Source: Flaccisagitta enflata
Lineage: Eukaryota; Chaetognatha; Sagittoidea; Aphragmophora
DNA: 64,000 nucleotides
Direction of reading: 5' to 3'
NCBI GenBank assembly: GCA_965153355.1
Contig: OZ231128.1
Location: forward strand, 33,356,001-33,420,000
In this document: positions 10,521 to 23,528 of the stretch, piece after piece
Layout: each line of letters begins with the position of its first letter
Numbering within the stretch: the stretch's first letter is position 1
Notes under the pieces: generated by a model
Told to the model about the DNA's origin: nothing
Database searches by the model: none
Seen by the model: only the letters and a program-made list of their open reading frames with translations
Program-made: the position numbers and the translations under genes

Positions 10521-10580
10521 GATCGCTTCTGTCGCAGGTCGTATCCTATTGATCGCTTCTGTCGCAGGTCGTATCCTATT
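10521..10580. repeat. Perfect 30-bp tandem duplication
   Basis: Two identical copies starting gatcgcttctgtcgcaggtc lie head to tail (10521-10550 and 10551-10580), in otherwise unique DNA. The perfect identity suggests a recent event. Confidence 0.95.
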
Positions 10581-10812
10581 CCAGAAATAGTTCCAACTTT
10601 TTTTTTTGCCAACTTAATTCATCTTCATTGACACCCACAAGAGCTCTGTACAGATCTGGCAACATGTGGTCGGAACCACCTCACGCCTACCTAGTTAAAT
10701 GTAATCTGGTTTTCGGGTTAAGGTTTGTGAGTCACTCTACTTCAGTTAAGAACTACATGGAAGAACAGCTTAATTCTTGAGCCCTGACATATCACCAGAA
10801 CTGTATTCTGTA

Positions 10813-10906
10813 GTGCTTTCACGCTCAAGGAAGAAATTTTGATAATCATGTTTTTTTTACAGAAAAAACATGATTATCACGATTTTTTCCTTGAGCGTGA
10901 AAGCAC
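10813..10906. repeat. Short fold-back (inverted repeat)
   Basis: The left arm gtgctttcacgctcaagg, continuing into gataatcatg, is mirrored by catgattatc and ccttgagcgtgaaagcac. Each arm is about 42 bases and the loop is very short. No target duplication is obvious. It could be a tiny MITE or a stable RNA or DNA hairpin. Confidence 0.85.
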
Positions 10907-11032
10907 CGCTGATCACCATTGCACGTGAAAAGCCGTGAATCTTAACCCTAGGCGTACACTAGAGTGTGACTATCGGACAGTTGGACAATCCTGATTTAGT
11001 CGGCGGCTGATCATCATAACTCGATACTGCGG

Positions 11033-11566
11033 GGCATGAACCATGGGGGGGAAGAGAAAGTGACATCAACCATGGGGGGAGAGAGAGAAAGTGACATCAA
11101 CCATGGGGGGAGAGAGAGAAAGGGACATCAACCATGGGGGGGGAGAGAGAAAGGGACATCAACCATCGGGGGGAGAGAGAACATCAACCATTGTGAGGGG
11201 AGAAAGGACATCAACCATGAGAGAGAAAGGACATCAACCATGGGGGAGAGAGAGAAAGGGACATCAGAGAGAAAGGGACATCAACCATGGGGGGAGAGAG
11301 AAAGGGACATCAACCATGAGGGGGGAGAGAGAAAGGGACATCAACCATGGGGGGAGAGAGAGAAAGGGACATCAACCATGGGGGGAGAGAGAGAAAGGGA
11401 CGTCAACCATGTGGGGGGAGAGAGAAAGGGACGTCAACCATGTGGGGGGAGAGAGAAAGGGACATTAATCATGGGGGAGAGAGAGAAAGGGACATCAACC
11501 ATTAAGGGGGGAGAGAGAAAAGGGACATCAACCATGGGGGAGAGAGAGAAAGGGACATCAACCATC
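11033..11566. repeat. ~30-bp minisatellite (accatggggggagagag)
   Basis: About 17 units of catcaaccatggggggagag followed by agaaaggga, with units of variable length (26-33 bp). Two open frames of 125 and 207 codons are by-products of the repeat. The G-runs may form quadruplexes. Confidence 0.9.
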
Positions 11567-11917
11567 GGGCTTCATTCATTAATTGAAAATTCATGCAAAT
11601 CCTCTTTTATTGCCGACTCGTTCTCACCCACTGATTCCGGATCCCCTCTCTCTCTCTAGCTCTTATTTCACGGTGTTTGAAATATGTACTCCATTGTGCA
11701 TATTTAATGCATATATGAAATAATCTATGAATAACTTCTCTGTAGAAATGAGCACACCCGGCAAAGATTTTAAAGAAAGTAGTCCTTCGAGTATTATTTT
11801 AGGCTGAAGCATTCCCGAGAATAACGAAAACACGGAGTTGCCCACTGTCTGTTCCTCCCCTTATCAGACACAAACAGACTAAGCGCAAGCTTTCCTTCTT
11901 TTCCTCTTTCTTTCCTT

Positions 11918-12239
<322 letters not shown>

Positions 12240-12326
12240 GCATGTACCTGCGGTGAACCTGAAAAGCTTAAAGATGAGCAATCAAGACGGACTGACAAAT
12301 GGACAGGCGGAAGTTTTCACTTCTGA

Positions 12327-12432
<106 letters not shown>

Positions 12433-12681
12433 TTTCCTGACTATTTCCTCACTTTCTTCGTGAAACCCTTTCTGTATGACATTGAGAATGATTTGAGGAA
12501 TTTCCACTACAAGGACGAATTGATGAAAGTCGCGGATGGCAACGCGAACCACTATGCGCAAAACAGGACATTTCATTTTAAAAATCATATGGTTAACTAT
12601 ATGTTAATACATCCTAAATGACACTCTGGTTCTTGCAGCAAACAAAAGAGTAGGAGCTGAAAAGGATCAGTTTATATCACT

Positions 12682-12997
12682 TTGTATATAGTTGAGCGGC
12701 TTTTGATTTTATTCCCCCCCTGCCTTTGATTTTCTTCCCCGCGACGCGTCGTGTCACATTACAAAATCTATGATTTTCTTCCCCTCAAAGCAATAAAACA
12801 GTACATTATAGGTCTAAATAGTGTTAAATTGTGTTGTAGTAATTAGAGACTACCATTTGGAACTACAAAAAGTGTTAAATCTTCAAAAATTTTCCTTTTC
12901 CCTCTTTTTTAGCTTTTGATTTTTTTCCCCATCTCCAAACCCTTTGATTTTATTCCCCCCCCCCCGCCGGGGGGGCGGGAATGCTCAACTTTATACA
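12682..12997. mobile_element. Candidate MITE with internal ctttgattttattcccc repeats
   Basis: The end tgtatatagttgagc is mirrored by gctcaactttataca with one mismatch. The inside carries four or five copies of a ctttgattttnttcccc motif and a GC palindrome near 12960-12978. No coding frame. No clear target duplication, so the ends are tentative. Confidence 0.45.
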
Positions 12998-13449
12998 CGC
13001 CTGGTTAATATCAATGGAGCTGCAATTCAATTTAGGCAATGATGAAACATATAACATATGCAACAAAAATGTAACAACAAACATAGCAATATAACAACAA
13101 ATGCAGAGACAAATATCTAATTAGATATTCAATTATTTCTTCAAACATCAAAAGAAAACCAATTTTGTTCCATCATAAATAGATTTCTACCACTGCACAT
13201 AGGGCACTAATGGATAAGCCTAAGCGGAGATCATCTGTTTCACCTATTTCTATGAAAAAAAAGAAAAAATGAATTAACTTCCTCTGAAAGCTGCCATCTG
13301 GCTTTAAATTTGGCGCACTGCGCCTTTTGCACTTTGCCTCTGCGTCATGCGCGCGACGGGCAGACAAGCGGCACTCAATTCCTAGCGTCTATGCTCACTG
13401 AAATGTGCCAACTGACAGTTTTCATAAAAAAAAGCTGCTTATCTTTAAA
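12998..13449. other. Unique AT-rich sequence
   Basis: I see nothing recognisable. It leads into the LINE remnant that follows. Confidence 0.4.
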
Positions 13450-13823
13450 TTCATATTCACATACAGCGGGTAGACGACTTACTACGATCACGCCCTACCC
13501 ATGGTCACCAATGTCAGGGAATGTGTCGTTGCAATGACGTCGTCTGTCAATCCAACACCCAATCTGAGTATAACACACTCATTTCATGCCTTAAGGATGC
13601 AGATAAAGGCTTGCCAAGACATAAGCCTGGCGTCGAAAAAGACTTGTGGACAATCTGACAATCTGACAATCTGACCCGCCTAAAAAAATCAATCCACACA
13701 CTGTGCAATGGTCAAGGTCGTCCTCGTCAGGAGCCTGTTCAGGATGAACGACTAAGGATACGTGCATGTTACAAACGAGCAATAAGAGCTGCTCAAGCTG
13801 CACCCAAAGAAGCAGCTTGGAAC
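13450..13823 (+). pseudogene. LINE remnant: endonuclease end and linker to RT
   Basis: Conceptual translation in two frames gives blocks typical of non-LTR retrotransposon ORF2. From about 13456 it reads FTYSG-TTYYDHAL...VTNVRECVV, resembling the end of the AP endonuclease domain. After a frame change near 13530 it reads NDVVCQS...LISCLKDADKGLPRHKPGVEKDLW. After a gap it continues TRLKKSIH...GRPRQEPVQDERLRIRACYK, then RAIRAAQAAPKEAAWN, which resembles the linker before the reverse transcriptase. One in-frame stop (13656-13658) lies in a triple 8-bp repeat (acaatctg). An earlier stop sits in the endonuclease part. CR1/Rex1-type LINEs have this layout, but the clade is inferred. It is clearly inactive. 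Confidence 0.6.
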
Positions 13824-14171
13824 CCCCTCCATAGTAGATAATTCACTTGAGATGATTGGGTGAGTTATAAGATTTTAACGCATTACTCTGTCACATTAGT
13901 CTGTCTTTTCACAATCAAACACGACACCTGCTGCCCCCTTTTCCCCATCTAATCATTGTTTACTACAAGATGCTTTGATAAATACCAGCAAAACAATGTA
14001 GTCAACATAACTTGAAGAGGTTTGCAACTTCCGCGTTAAAGAGCAAACAATCACAAAAGCCAATCCGATAGACAGTCCCACGCGCAGGCCAGAAGGAGAT
14101 AGAAATAGAAACGACGAGCTAAGGGAAGAAATACGTCCCGCGCAAACCATCTTTTTTCATAAAAAGTAATC

Positions 14172-14384
<213 letters not shown>

Positions 14385-15179
14385 TCCCCTGTTTTATATA
14401 GAAAGGCCGCAAGAGGGAGTCCATTACGGTTTTTATCACGCGGTTCATTCGGGCGACAAGGACAGAATCTTGGTACCACCAGCAAAATATTCCGAACCTC
14501 TTTTTATTTCCTCCTACAAAAAATGTCATCCGATCAGAAAAAATAATTGATCATTTAAGTCGCTCGGGATGACATCAGAGAGGTATGATTTTTTACTTTT
14601 GGGAGGGGTGGAGGGATTTTCCTTTGTTATTGTTTTCTTTTTATTGTTCTTAAACAATCATATGGCAAGTGGAACAATATCCGTCACTGGCTTAAATGAA
14701 TGGAGAAAGGCCTAGATTTCCATAAAAGATGATAGATGACATTTGTTGTATGTTATTGTTAGTGACGTATCATTTTGTAAGAATTGTGCACCGCTAGAGC
14801 TTACCCGCTAATAAGGCATGTCCCATGAGACTTGATTTGCATTTGAAATAGTTGTGACAAACCTTTTTTTATAATGGAACTAATCTTATTGCTTTAGCTT
14901 TTTTCGTTCAGGAGCAGCACTCGTCCAAAGTTGACTGTTTTTAGTTCGGACCGTAGCTACGCGTAGGGGGAGCTTAAGTTGTTATATAACATGGTAAGAT
15001 TCTGACAATCTTTTTTCCGGTCTCAAAAAAAAACTCAATAACATTCGTCTTATGTAGCAAATGTCAACTTGAGATGACGCATTGGAAAAGAAAGGCGAGA
15101 TAGTTTTCTGCCATTGACCCCGTGACGTGAACTGAAGGAGAAGAGCACCCGCCAGGAAGGAATTAGGGAAAAGAAAAAA

Positions 15180-15189
<10 letters not shown>
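14385..15189. other. Unique sequence with one interspersed TIR-like motif
   Basis: Mostly unrecognised. At 14788-14825 the phrase caccgctagagc, then acccgcta, then aaggcat also occurs at 46.28 kb. A short open frame after the microsatellite (to about 14550) shows no known domain. Confidence 0.4.
14786..14830. repeat. Interspersed motif shared with 46.28 kb
   Basis: gcaccgctagagcttacccg followed by ctaataaggcat closely matches 46283-46318. It resembles terminal repeats of pogo/Tigger-type DNA transposons (cagtggarc...). Only this end is visible here. Confidence 0.4.
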
Positions 15190-15244
<55 letters not shown>

Positions 15245-15308
15245 ATCATCATCATCATCATCATCAGCATCATCATAATTAGCATCACAATCACGTTTAT
15301 CACCATCG

Positions 15309-15394
<86 letters not shown>

Positions 15395-15490
15395 TTAATC
15401 ACCGCTATCAAGATCATCATCCTTGTCATCATCATAATCATCATCATCATTATCACCATCATCACCATCATTACCATCATCATCATCATT
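15190..15490. repeat. (GA)n then (ATC)n microsatellites
   Basis: About 50 bp of GA join about 250 bp of ATC, which contains a non-perfect middle. Open frames here are poly-Met or poly-Asp artefacts. Confidence 0.95.
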
Positions 15491-16078
15491 CAATTCATAA
15501 CTGTTACAAAGAATGACTACTACAGCCACCATCCCGCGATGGAACAAAGCAGATTTGACTAACGATTTTTTGAAAGGTGTGATCAGTGTTGCCTTTTCCC
15601 CCCCCCTCCTTACCTCCGCCCATAAACTCTCCCCTCTCTCCCCCCCCCCACCTCCAGCACCACCGCGAAAAGCAAAGAAATGAACGAGGTTTTTCAGTTG
15701 GGCAATTGGCGCGGAATGGATCGTTACGGGCCGTGATGCGTGATGAACTCTCCTTCTCAACAAGTTGAACAAGTATTCACCATTCTTGACATTTTTTTCT
15801 CTCTTTCCATTCGACTTTTTTTTTCGTTTGAATGTGTCCAACAGGACCAACAAATTTCTACACGATTGTTTCAGTGGCCAAGTTCCTTAATCCATATGTT
15901 GAAATAAAAAAAAAACTTGATGTCTCCATGATACACAGAAAGAGCGCAAACTAGTTGCATAACAATTTCTTTTATTATCATGTATGATGGTATATCTGCC
16001 CATATATATTTACTTACAAAAAATAGTCCTCATTTTATGTTCCATTCAAATAGAGCGCATCCATGGTGTATAGACATT

Positions 16079-16235
<157 letters not shown>

Positions 16236-16288
16236 CTGTCCTCTCCTTTTTGTTGTCGTTGAATTATGCTCCTGAGTCTTTTCAATTC

Positions 16289-16392
16289 TCAGTCGGGCGT
16301 TTGGTTGGACCGTGATGGCCATCCTCTCGTTTGACACGCCTCAGTCGGGCGTTTGGTTGGACCGTGATGGCCATCCTCTCGTTTGACACGCC
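16289..16392. repeat. Perfect 52-bp tandem duplication
   Basis: The unit begins tcagtcgggcgtttggttgg and ends gtttgacacgcc. It occurs at 16289-16340 and 16341-16392 without differences. Confidence 0.95.
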
Positions 16393-16450
16393 TCTCTCAT
16401 CCCCGGCAACAACATTCCCATCAACCTGCGAGTCATATATAATGACAAAA

Positions 16451-16643
16451 AACAAGGCCGTATACACGGCTACCGAAGTCGCGTGCGGTGGGCAGGGGTG
16501 GTGATAAAAAAGGTTTTTTAAAGCAATTGGGCAGGAGCAGTAACGCAAAAACCGCCCGTAAACGATGAAAAAAGGTAACGCGGACCAAACGACCGACCGA
16601 CCGACATAGCGGGTCATAGAGTCGCGTAGCACGCGACTAAAAA
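16451..16643 (+). mobile_element. Family 1 element, TGC subtype, intact pair
   Basis: It starts aacaaggccgtatacacggc. The subterminal agtcgcgtgc is the exact complement of the 3' outer arm gcacgcgact. A short GACC array precedes the terminal hairpin and cgcgactaaaaa. The internal ttgggcaggagcagtaacgc block is shared with 5.5 kb. Confidence 0.85.
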
Positions 16644-17180
16644 TCATCTCCGGTTGTGCCAATTTATACACGTGAAAACGAACAAAAAACAAAAACAAAA
16701 ACATGTCAACGTGCGAAGTTTTCCACTGTTATTCAAATTTCCGAAATGAAGAAATGCCAATTTTCCAACGTCAACGAAACTTTGAGCGAGCATAAAAAAA
16801 AACGATATATCCGGTAATCATCAGACTGTGCGAGTTTTATCCATGTGTACTTGCATGCTTATCACGTGCAAGCACGCGCGTATTCCATCCATATTGTCGT
16901 GTGTATGAGACAGCGTGCTTGCCAGTGTGTGCAACGACGCGATGTAGAAGATTTTGCTCTTTGACCTCATTTCTTTTGGTTCATCAATTGTTGGTTTTTC
17001 TTGCGACTCGTGCCATTGGTTTTTTTTTTCTTTCCTCGTTTTATCGTCATCTGGTTTTCTTTTATCCCTTTCCATTTTCGATATTTTTGTTTCTTGCTTT
17101 TCCGTTTCACCTTTTTTTCTTTTTTATTTCGTTACAACCATTTTCTATTGAACTTTTTCAGGGTCATCCATTTGCCTGTT

Positions 17181-17277
17181 TGTCCGTTCTTCCGACTGAC
17201 TGTTTGTCCCTTCCTCTGTTTGTCCGTTCTTCCGATTGACTGTTTGTCCCTTCCTCTGTTTGTCCGTTCTTCCGCTG
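17181..17277. repeat. 40-bp tandem repeat, 2.4 copies
   Basis: Units begin tgtccgttcttccgattgac and end ttcctctgtt. They start at 17181, 17221 and 17261. Copies one and two differ by one base. Confidence 0.9.
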
Positions 17278-17505
17278 ACGTTCTAAACGATTTGAAAAGG
17301 AAATTGGATAATAAGTCACGGCGAGATGTCGGTCACTAAGCAGGGCCAAGGATTCGCTAAAAAAACGAAGATACCCACAGATAAATAGACCGACAGATCA
17401 GTGAACCAAGCCAACCGACGGACGGAGAGAGTGACCTGAAAATACGAAATAATCGGAATTGAACATGAGTATCTTCCAAACAGCTGACCATCGAAGCGGA
17501 GCAGC

Positions 17506-17848
17506 TAGGACCCGAAGTAGTTTAGTTTAACATGCTAGTTAACTAGTTATAATCTTGAACACCTCTGCAGTAAACTAACCAAGATTAGCTAGTTAACTAG
17601 TTTTCTATTTTTTGGGCGCAAAATGGCAAAAATCAGCTATTTTTCAAAAAAAAAACATATTGGCAAAAAATCATGACAACTTACCAGGGATATGATTGAT
17701 TTTATTGTTCAACCAGAGAAATGTACAATGGTTTACTGGGGCAATCATACTTTTGTAAAAATTCAAAATAAAAATATTCCATTGGATTCAACCAAAAAAG
17801 CCTAAATTCAACTAGGTAATTCTAAAACCCTAACTACTTCGGGTCCTA
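17506..17848. mobile_element. hAT-like MITE with 8-bp target duplication
   Basis: The left end taggacccgaagtagtt is mirrored by aactacttcgggtccta. The flanks ggagcagc (17498-17505) and ggagctgc (17849-17856) agree at 7 of 8 positions, as for an 8-bp target duplication. Inside, tagttaactagtt occurs twice. At 343 bp with no coding frame. An 8-bp duplication and TAG-start ends are typical of the hAT superfamily. The assignment is inferred. Confidence 0.7.
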
Positions 17849-18491
17849 GGAGCTGCGTAAAAACAAGAAAACTTCGAATGAGGTCTCATTTACATCTTTA
17901 CGTTAAGATTTAGCATCTATTGAGTAGTTCATCCATCAATATGATAAAAGCAATATGAAATTTTCATGACGTGTGGAAAGCACATATCTGAGAGGAAAAT
18001 GAAAAAAGAACCATAGATAATGAAACATTGAAGATCAAATGAAGCAATGAAATTTTCTAGGAAAGGGTGGAGCAGGGAGATATTTGTTCCATTTTAAATC
18101 GCTCTGTTATTTATCGCCTGATTTTCCACAAGAGGACAAAAAATCATCCATGTTGCACATTGTTGCACATCTGGTCCACCTCGCCTTGTTAACTCGAGAG
18201 TTTCGCCTTCATCCGATATCTAATTTCCCGTTGGAATGGAATTGGTGCAAGCTCTGCGTAAGATTGGTTTTGATTGTTCTTTGAACTCTCAAGCCGAGAA
18301 ACTCCCCGAGAGAAATCGGCAGAGAATAATGGGGTTGTGTTGGAGGTAGCTTGCATGGTAGGTAACTCAGTTCCTTTGTTGGAAATATGGAGAGGAGGGA
18401 GTTGATAGTGTGAGAGCAGAGACAGAGACAGAAACAGAGCCAGAAAGCGAGGGTTGAAAGGGAAAAGTTTTTGCCTATTTTGCAAAAAAAA

Positions 18492-18498
<7 letters not shown>

Positions 18499-18540
<42 letters not shown>

Positions 18541-18736
18541 GACAGACAGACAGACAGACAGACAGCCAGAAGATAGTCAGACAGACAGACAGATAGTAAG
18601 ACAGATTGACAGACAGACAGTTAGACAGAGACAGACCGATAAACACAGCTCAGAGAGAAAGACAGACAGACAGAAAGACAGCTAGAAGATAGTCAGACAG
18701 ACAGACAGACAGATAATAAGATAGACTGACAGAAAG
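18499..18736. repeat. (GA)n then duplicated (GACA)n block
   Basis: A GA run is followed by two related ~100-bp blocks of imperfect GACA. Each contains a gctagaagatagtcagacag-like phrase (about 18566 and 18681), which shows segmental duplication of a microsatellite block. Confidence 0.9.
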
Positions 18737-20063
18737 ATAGAGAGAGGGACAACGTAAACCAGGAAACAAGACCCACTCCATTTTCCAAGTGCAAAATCTC
18801 ATGGATAAATTACGTGCAGGTCTTTTTTATCTTGATCGGAAAAAAGTCTGTGCGAGATTGTTTTTTCATTCGTTTCGGTCACTCAGTCAGTCTGTCCATC
18901 ATTTGTTAGTTATGTCACTAGAAAGAACCATCTTTCTGCAGTATTGGATAATTGATTTTCGATAAGATATATATGCATTCATGCCACGCATACTAATTCG
19001 CTTTTCTGATACTTTGTTTGCTCTTTAATAACGGGCTACGCGTCTCTATACCTTGCTCGTCTATCCGTCCTCCCATCCCTCTGCCCCTTGCCAGACCCTA
19101 GTGACTTTACTTTTTCCATCAGTTCCCCGCTCAACAACTTGAGACTGGGTTAGCGAAAGGATTGTTGCTAATAATACGTATATCAAGAAGTGAAGTACAC
19201 GGTCAAATCAACGCATCGTTGCTTCAGGACTTTGTTTGTAAATTGAACGCTTTTCGCAAATTGGTAACAAATAGTCAAGTATTTCATCCGGACTTAATAG
19301 GTCAAAGCCCTTAGAAACAAGGCCGGATTACGACTAACTTAACCATGTGCTAAAAAGTCGAAACCTTCCTATTCTCCTTTCCCCACTTTGTCGCCCTCCC
19401 CCCCCCCCCCCCATCCACTCATCAGCTTTCACTATGACAGGCGACACGTAGTCAGCCGGTCGACCGGTCGGTTGATCATTAGGTCAGTCGTTCCATCTAA
19501 GCTTCTCATTTTGCCATTTATTTTGTTCAATATGCCGCAAGAAAGTGTTTAGATGTCTATTGGTTTTGTCATTCACGTGTAGGATTTGTATTTTCCCGAG
19601 TCCCGAGACATGAATCATGTACACAGTGGCAAAAGGAAACATATCAAATATGGATGAAAATAAAAGTGTAGAAATCATAGTGTAGAAATCAAAGAGGAGA
19701 AATCAATGAGACGTATATGTTCTCATTAGTCGAAATCACTCCCGTACTGAGAGTTGACACACTCGAAGTAGTTGTCAATTGTCAAACACTCATTCAATAC
19801 TTTATACCACTTATGCAATCTACACACGCACACACACAAGAAAACAAACATACACACACACGCACGCATGCGAAAGCATTGTAGTGTGATTTGATTGAGG
19901 TCTAACGAACATAAAAGACATATAATCGTTCTCATTGTGGGAATCTGCCTGGTTACGTTTCGTATCGGGCCGGAGAGAGTAGACAGAAGAGTATCAATTG
20001 CCAACTGTCACTCCTTACGCAGTGAATGAGAGACCATGACGGCCGTGACATTTAGGGTAGGAA

Positions 20064-20068
<5 letters not shown>
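18737..20068. other. Mostly unique; one decayed Family 1 start
   Basis: The phrase gaaacaaggccggattacg at 19315 is a decayed Family 1 5' end. A C-run lies near 19397. A short CA-rich patch lies near 19820-19865. No gene was recognised. Confidence 0.45.
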
Positions 20069-20122
<54 letters not shown>

Positions 20123-20152
20123 ACACACACACACAAACACAAACACACACAC
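20069..20152. repeat. Compound (GA)n(CA)n microsatellite
   Basis: About 50 bp of GA are followed by about 34 bp of CA with interruptions. The order is the same as in the other GA/CA compounds when read on the purine strand. Confidence 0.9.
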
Positions 20153-20199
20153 TCATTTAAACATTTGCACAAGCCTAAGCCACCACCAAACACACAGGG

Positions 20200-20275
20200 C
20201 CGGCAGGAGGGGTCCAGCCCTCTGAGAAGAGAGGGGGCCCGGGCCCTAGGGCCCAGGGCCTGGGGTAAGGGGAAG
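20200..20275. repeat. GC-rich palindromic patch
   Basis: gggggcccgggccctagggc and gccaggcc-like inversions give strong self-complementarity. It could be one end of a DNA transposon (cagggccggc start). No partner end was found. Confidence 0.4.
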
Positions 20276-20589
20276 TTCAAAAAAGAAAAAAAAGAAAAAT
20301 AAGGAAAAAAAAAAGAAAAAAAAAAAGAGGAGAAATAAAAAAGAAAAAAAAAGAGGAGAAAAAAAAAATCAGATTAGATTATGTTTGGACTTAAGAAGTC
20401 AAGTGGGGGCCCCATTGAGATCAAATCAACATATTGATAGAATCTCGAATACCAACCTTTTCAAAGATATAGTACATGTTACTTTCGTCATGCATGCTCA
20501 TATTTCAGTTAAATTTAGGCCTTATAAAGATGAGACAAATAATTTTGAAGTGGAAGATCCTGATCCTATTCTGAATAATTGAGTGTATC

Positions 20590-21095
20590 CTTTAAATGAG
20601 AGCTGTATTTTTTCAATCAGAAGGCTGATCATCCAGACCTCTCTGCTCAGATTGGAAAAGATGACACTGATTTTGACTGATTTTTTATTATTGATTTACT
20701 TATCTATAAAGCCTGTATTGGTATCTTTAAATGAGAGCTGTATTTTTTTCTATCTGAAGGGCTGACTAATTCAGAACCCCGCTCAGATTGGAAAAGAGGC
20801 ACATTGATTTTGATTTGATCTTTATTATTGATTCACAGAGTCTTTTTTATATACAGCCTGTATTGGTTAAAAATGAGAGCCATATTTTTTCCAATCAGAA
20901 GGGCTGACTAATTCAGACCCCCCCGTTCAGATTGGAAAAGAGGCACATTGATTGTGATATTCTATTGTTATGTATAACATTGTCATTGTCTATTTCCGCT
21001 CATGGTTAAAAATCAGTGCTAAATTTCATCTAGTCAAAAGGTTTAACAAATTTAGATCCCTTGCTCAAACAAAATGAGAGGCACATTGATTTTGA
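20590..21095. repeat. ~140-bp tandem repeat, 4 units
   Basis: Each unit carries aatgagagctgtattttttc, then a cagaagggctgactaattcaga-type block, then gctcagattggaaaagagg and cacattgattttga. Unit starts lie near 20595, 20730, 20870 and 21005. Similarity falls in the last unit. It is satellite-like and non-coding. Confidence 0.8.
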
Positions 21096-21217
21096 CTAGA
21101 GGGGTAAAAAAAAACAAACCTCAGTAAAATACCAATACCAGGTTGCAAGTCCTGGAGGTAGAAGTTTAAGCCTGGAGCTATTTTCAAGGGGAACAATATT
21201 GACAAAGTTTACCTCTG

Positions 21218-21392
21218 ACAAAGTCGCGTGCTGGAAGGCAGGGGCTATATTTGAGGTCACTTCATCATTTGGGCAGAAGCACTGAAGCAAAGACCTCAAA
21301 AACCTAAAAAAAGTAAAATGTGATGGACAAATGGATGGACAAAGGGACCGACAAAGCGGGGTGTAAGAGTCGCATAGCATGCAACTAAAAAA
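21218..21392 (+). mobile_element. Family 1 copy, 5' end lost
   Basis: It keeps aagtcgcgtgctgg, tttgaggtcac, atttgggcagaagcac and a GGAC/GACA array. The 3' hairpin is decayed (gtcgcatagcatgcaac) and followed by taaaaaa. The aacaaggcc start is missing. Confidence 0.7.
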
Positions 21393-21524
21393 TTCTAATC
21401 TGATAACCCAAAACTAAAAGATAAACTTCACTCTTGTAGGACAAAGGTTGCTATAAAGTGTGCTAGGGTAGAAATGTCAGTATAGCTAGAGGGGGCCTGC
21501 CGATTTCTCTCGCCGCCCCTGCAC

Positions 21525-21525
<1 letters not shown>

Positions 21526-21618
<93 letters not shown>
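21526..21618. repeat. (CA)n microsatellite
   Basis: About 93 bp of perfect CA. Confidence 0.95.
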
Positions 21619-21619
<1 letters not shown>

Positions 21620-21839
21620 CATACATACGGAGACAAGCGCAGAATCGGCCAAGAAAAGATCAAATGTTAGCCAATGAGTTGATAGAATGAGAAGATGGGA
21701 TCGGGCTTTCGGGTGGAAAAAATAAATGAGTGAGAAATGAGATGAAGAATGGGACAAGAATGAGAATGAATGAGAGAGAATGAGCAAAAGGCGAGACTTA
21801 AGAGATAAGAGACAAGGGACAAGATGAACAAGAAGAAGA

Positions 21840-22182
21840 AGCAAATAGAAGAAGAAGAAGAAGAAGAAGAAGAAGAAGAAGAAGAAGAAGAAGAAGAAGA
21901 AGAAGAAGAAAAAGAAGAAGAAGAAGATTATTAATAATAATAAGAATAAGAATAATAAGAATAATATGGAATAGTTATTAAATAAGAAGGATAATAATGA
22001 AATGATAAAGCGCAGTAGAAAATATAGCTATAATAATAATAATAATACAATATATACAGTGTTAAAAAGATAATAGTTAAATAATATTAAAGAATAAATA
22101 AGAAGAAGAAGAAGAAAAAGAAAAAGAAAAAGAAAAAGGAAGAAAAAAAAAAGAAGAAAAAGAAGAAGAAGAAGAAGAGGAA
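21840..22182. repeat. (GAA)n and TAA/GAA-rich low complexity
   Basis: (GAA)n blocks at about 21844-21930 and 22098-22182 enclose an A/T-rich ataataat tract. Confidence 0.85.
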
Positions 22183-23528
22183 GTGTGATGCAGTTTCTGT
22201 TTTTCTATGTCATCTTTTAAAATGATCTAAGCAAAAGAAACGTGTTTGCAAGCAAACAAACAAAAAAGGGGACGCAGAAAAAGTGCTGTGAACTAAGAAA
22301 AAAAAGATTTTTTTTTTCAATTAGACAAGCCCGCAAAAGGAGGATGGAGGATATGGATTATTTCACTAATGGTTCCATCTCTTTCTCACTCTCATATTTT
22401 TCTCACAACTAATCAGAACCATTTAATAACACGAGAAGGCTCAAAGAGGAAAATTCCCCGCTGTAGGCTGTTGGCTGTGGCGCTGCCAACTAGACCAATG
22501 GATTAAAAGGGGAAAAGATATGAAAAGGGGTTTGGACTGTGGGACGCTGGCGTTGGAGTTAGGGTGAATATGAAAAGGGGTTTGGGCTGCACAAAGGGCA
22601 GGGAATCTTTTTTTTATGCATATAGGGGCATTATTTCTTTCAATATTTTTTTTGCTTCTATTGGGCATCATAACCTGTTGGAGGTAGAGGAACATGATTT
22701 TACTGAATCATCCCATTCCATGGACAGCTTATTAGAAGCCAAAGCAAAGTTTCAGCTTATATTTTAATAGAGAGAAAAAAAAATTCTATTCCCGCCTATT
22801 TCCGCTAAAAACTTTATACCAATTTGTAGATCTTCTCATAACAAATCCAAATATGTAATCTTTTCCTGCAACTTTTCTACTTTAGGAGAAAAGTCATGAA
22901 AAGCTCTGCAAGCAGCCCTTCCCAACTGGCTGGCAGACCAACCTCAATGGGAAGACGCTGTTTGATATAGATCTTGGTGATAACATCACACTCACAAATT
23001 GACCAATAAGAAGCAAGGCACTACCAACCAGAGATTTGCCACAGTTTAGGGTGATGTTTAAGGCCAGGTACTCTCTTGCTTTTGGTGCCTGTCATCGAAT
23101 TTATCATCGATTTTTCACACTGTAATCACTGGTCTTTTGTTGAGAACAACAAACATGACATCTGTTGATAAATAGAAGAAGTTGTGAGGTGGATTTCTTC
23201 AAACAATTACTTTCAAGACTAAAACGCAGATCTGTGGCCCTCAGTGCGTTGGGGTTAGGGTAAATATGAAAAGAAATTTGGAGTATGGAGTGCTGGGGTC
23301 GGAGTTGGGGTGAATATGAAAAGGGGTTTGGATTTTGGAGTGCTGGGGTTGGAGTTGAAGTTGGGGTGAATATGAAAGGGGTTTGGACTGTGGGATGCAG
23401 TGAAACTTACTCAATTTCATCTTCTTATTTTTTCTCGATCATTCGATTTGATTTTGGGTGAAAAATTACATAGGTTCGAATGCCTGGTGTATTCTAACAC
23501 GTGAGCCAACCCATAGTGAGAAATTCAC
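22183..23528. other. Mostly unique, with dispersed gaatatgaaaaggggtttgg repeats
   Basis: A ~48-bp minisatellite unit (gaatatgaaaaggggtttgg with gtgggacgctgg and gttggagtt) occurs twice near 22510-22600. It occurs again about three times at 23260-23400, 650 bp away. No gene was recognised. A short (CA)n run follows at 23529-23550. Confidence 0.6.
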
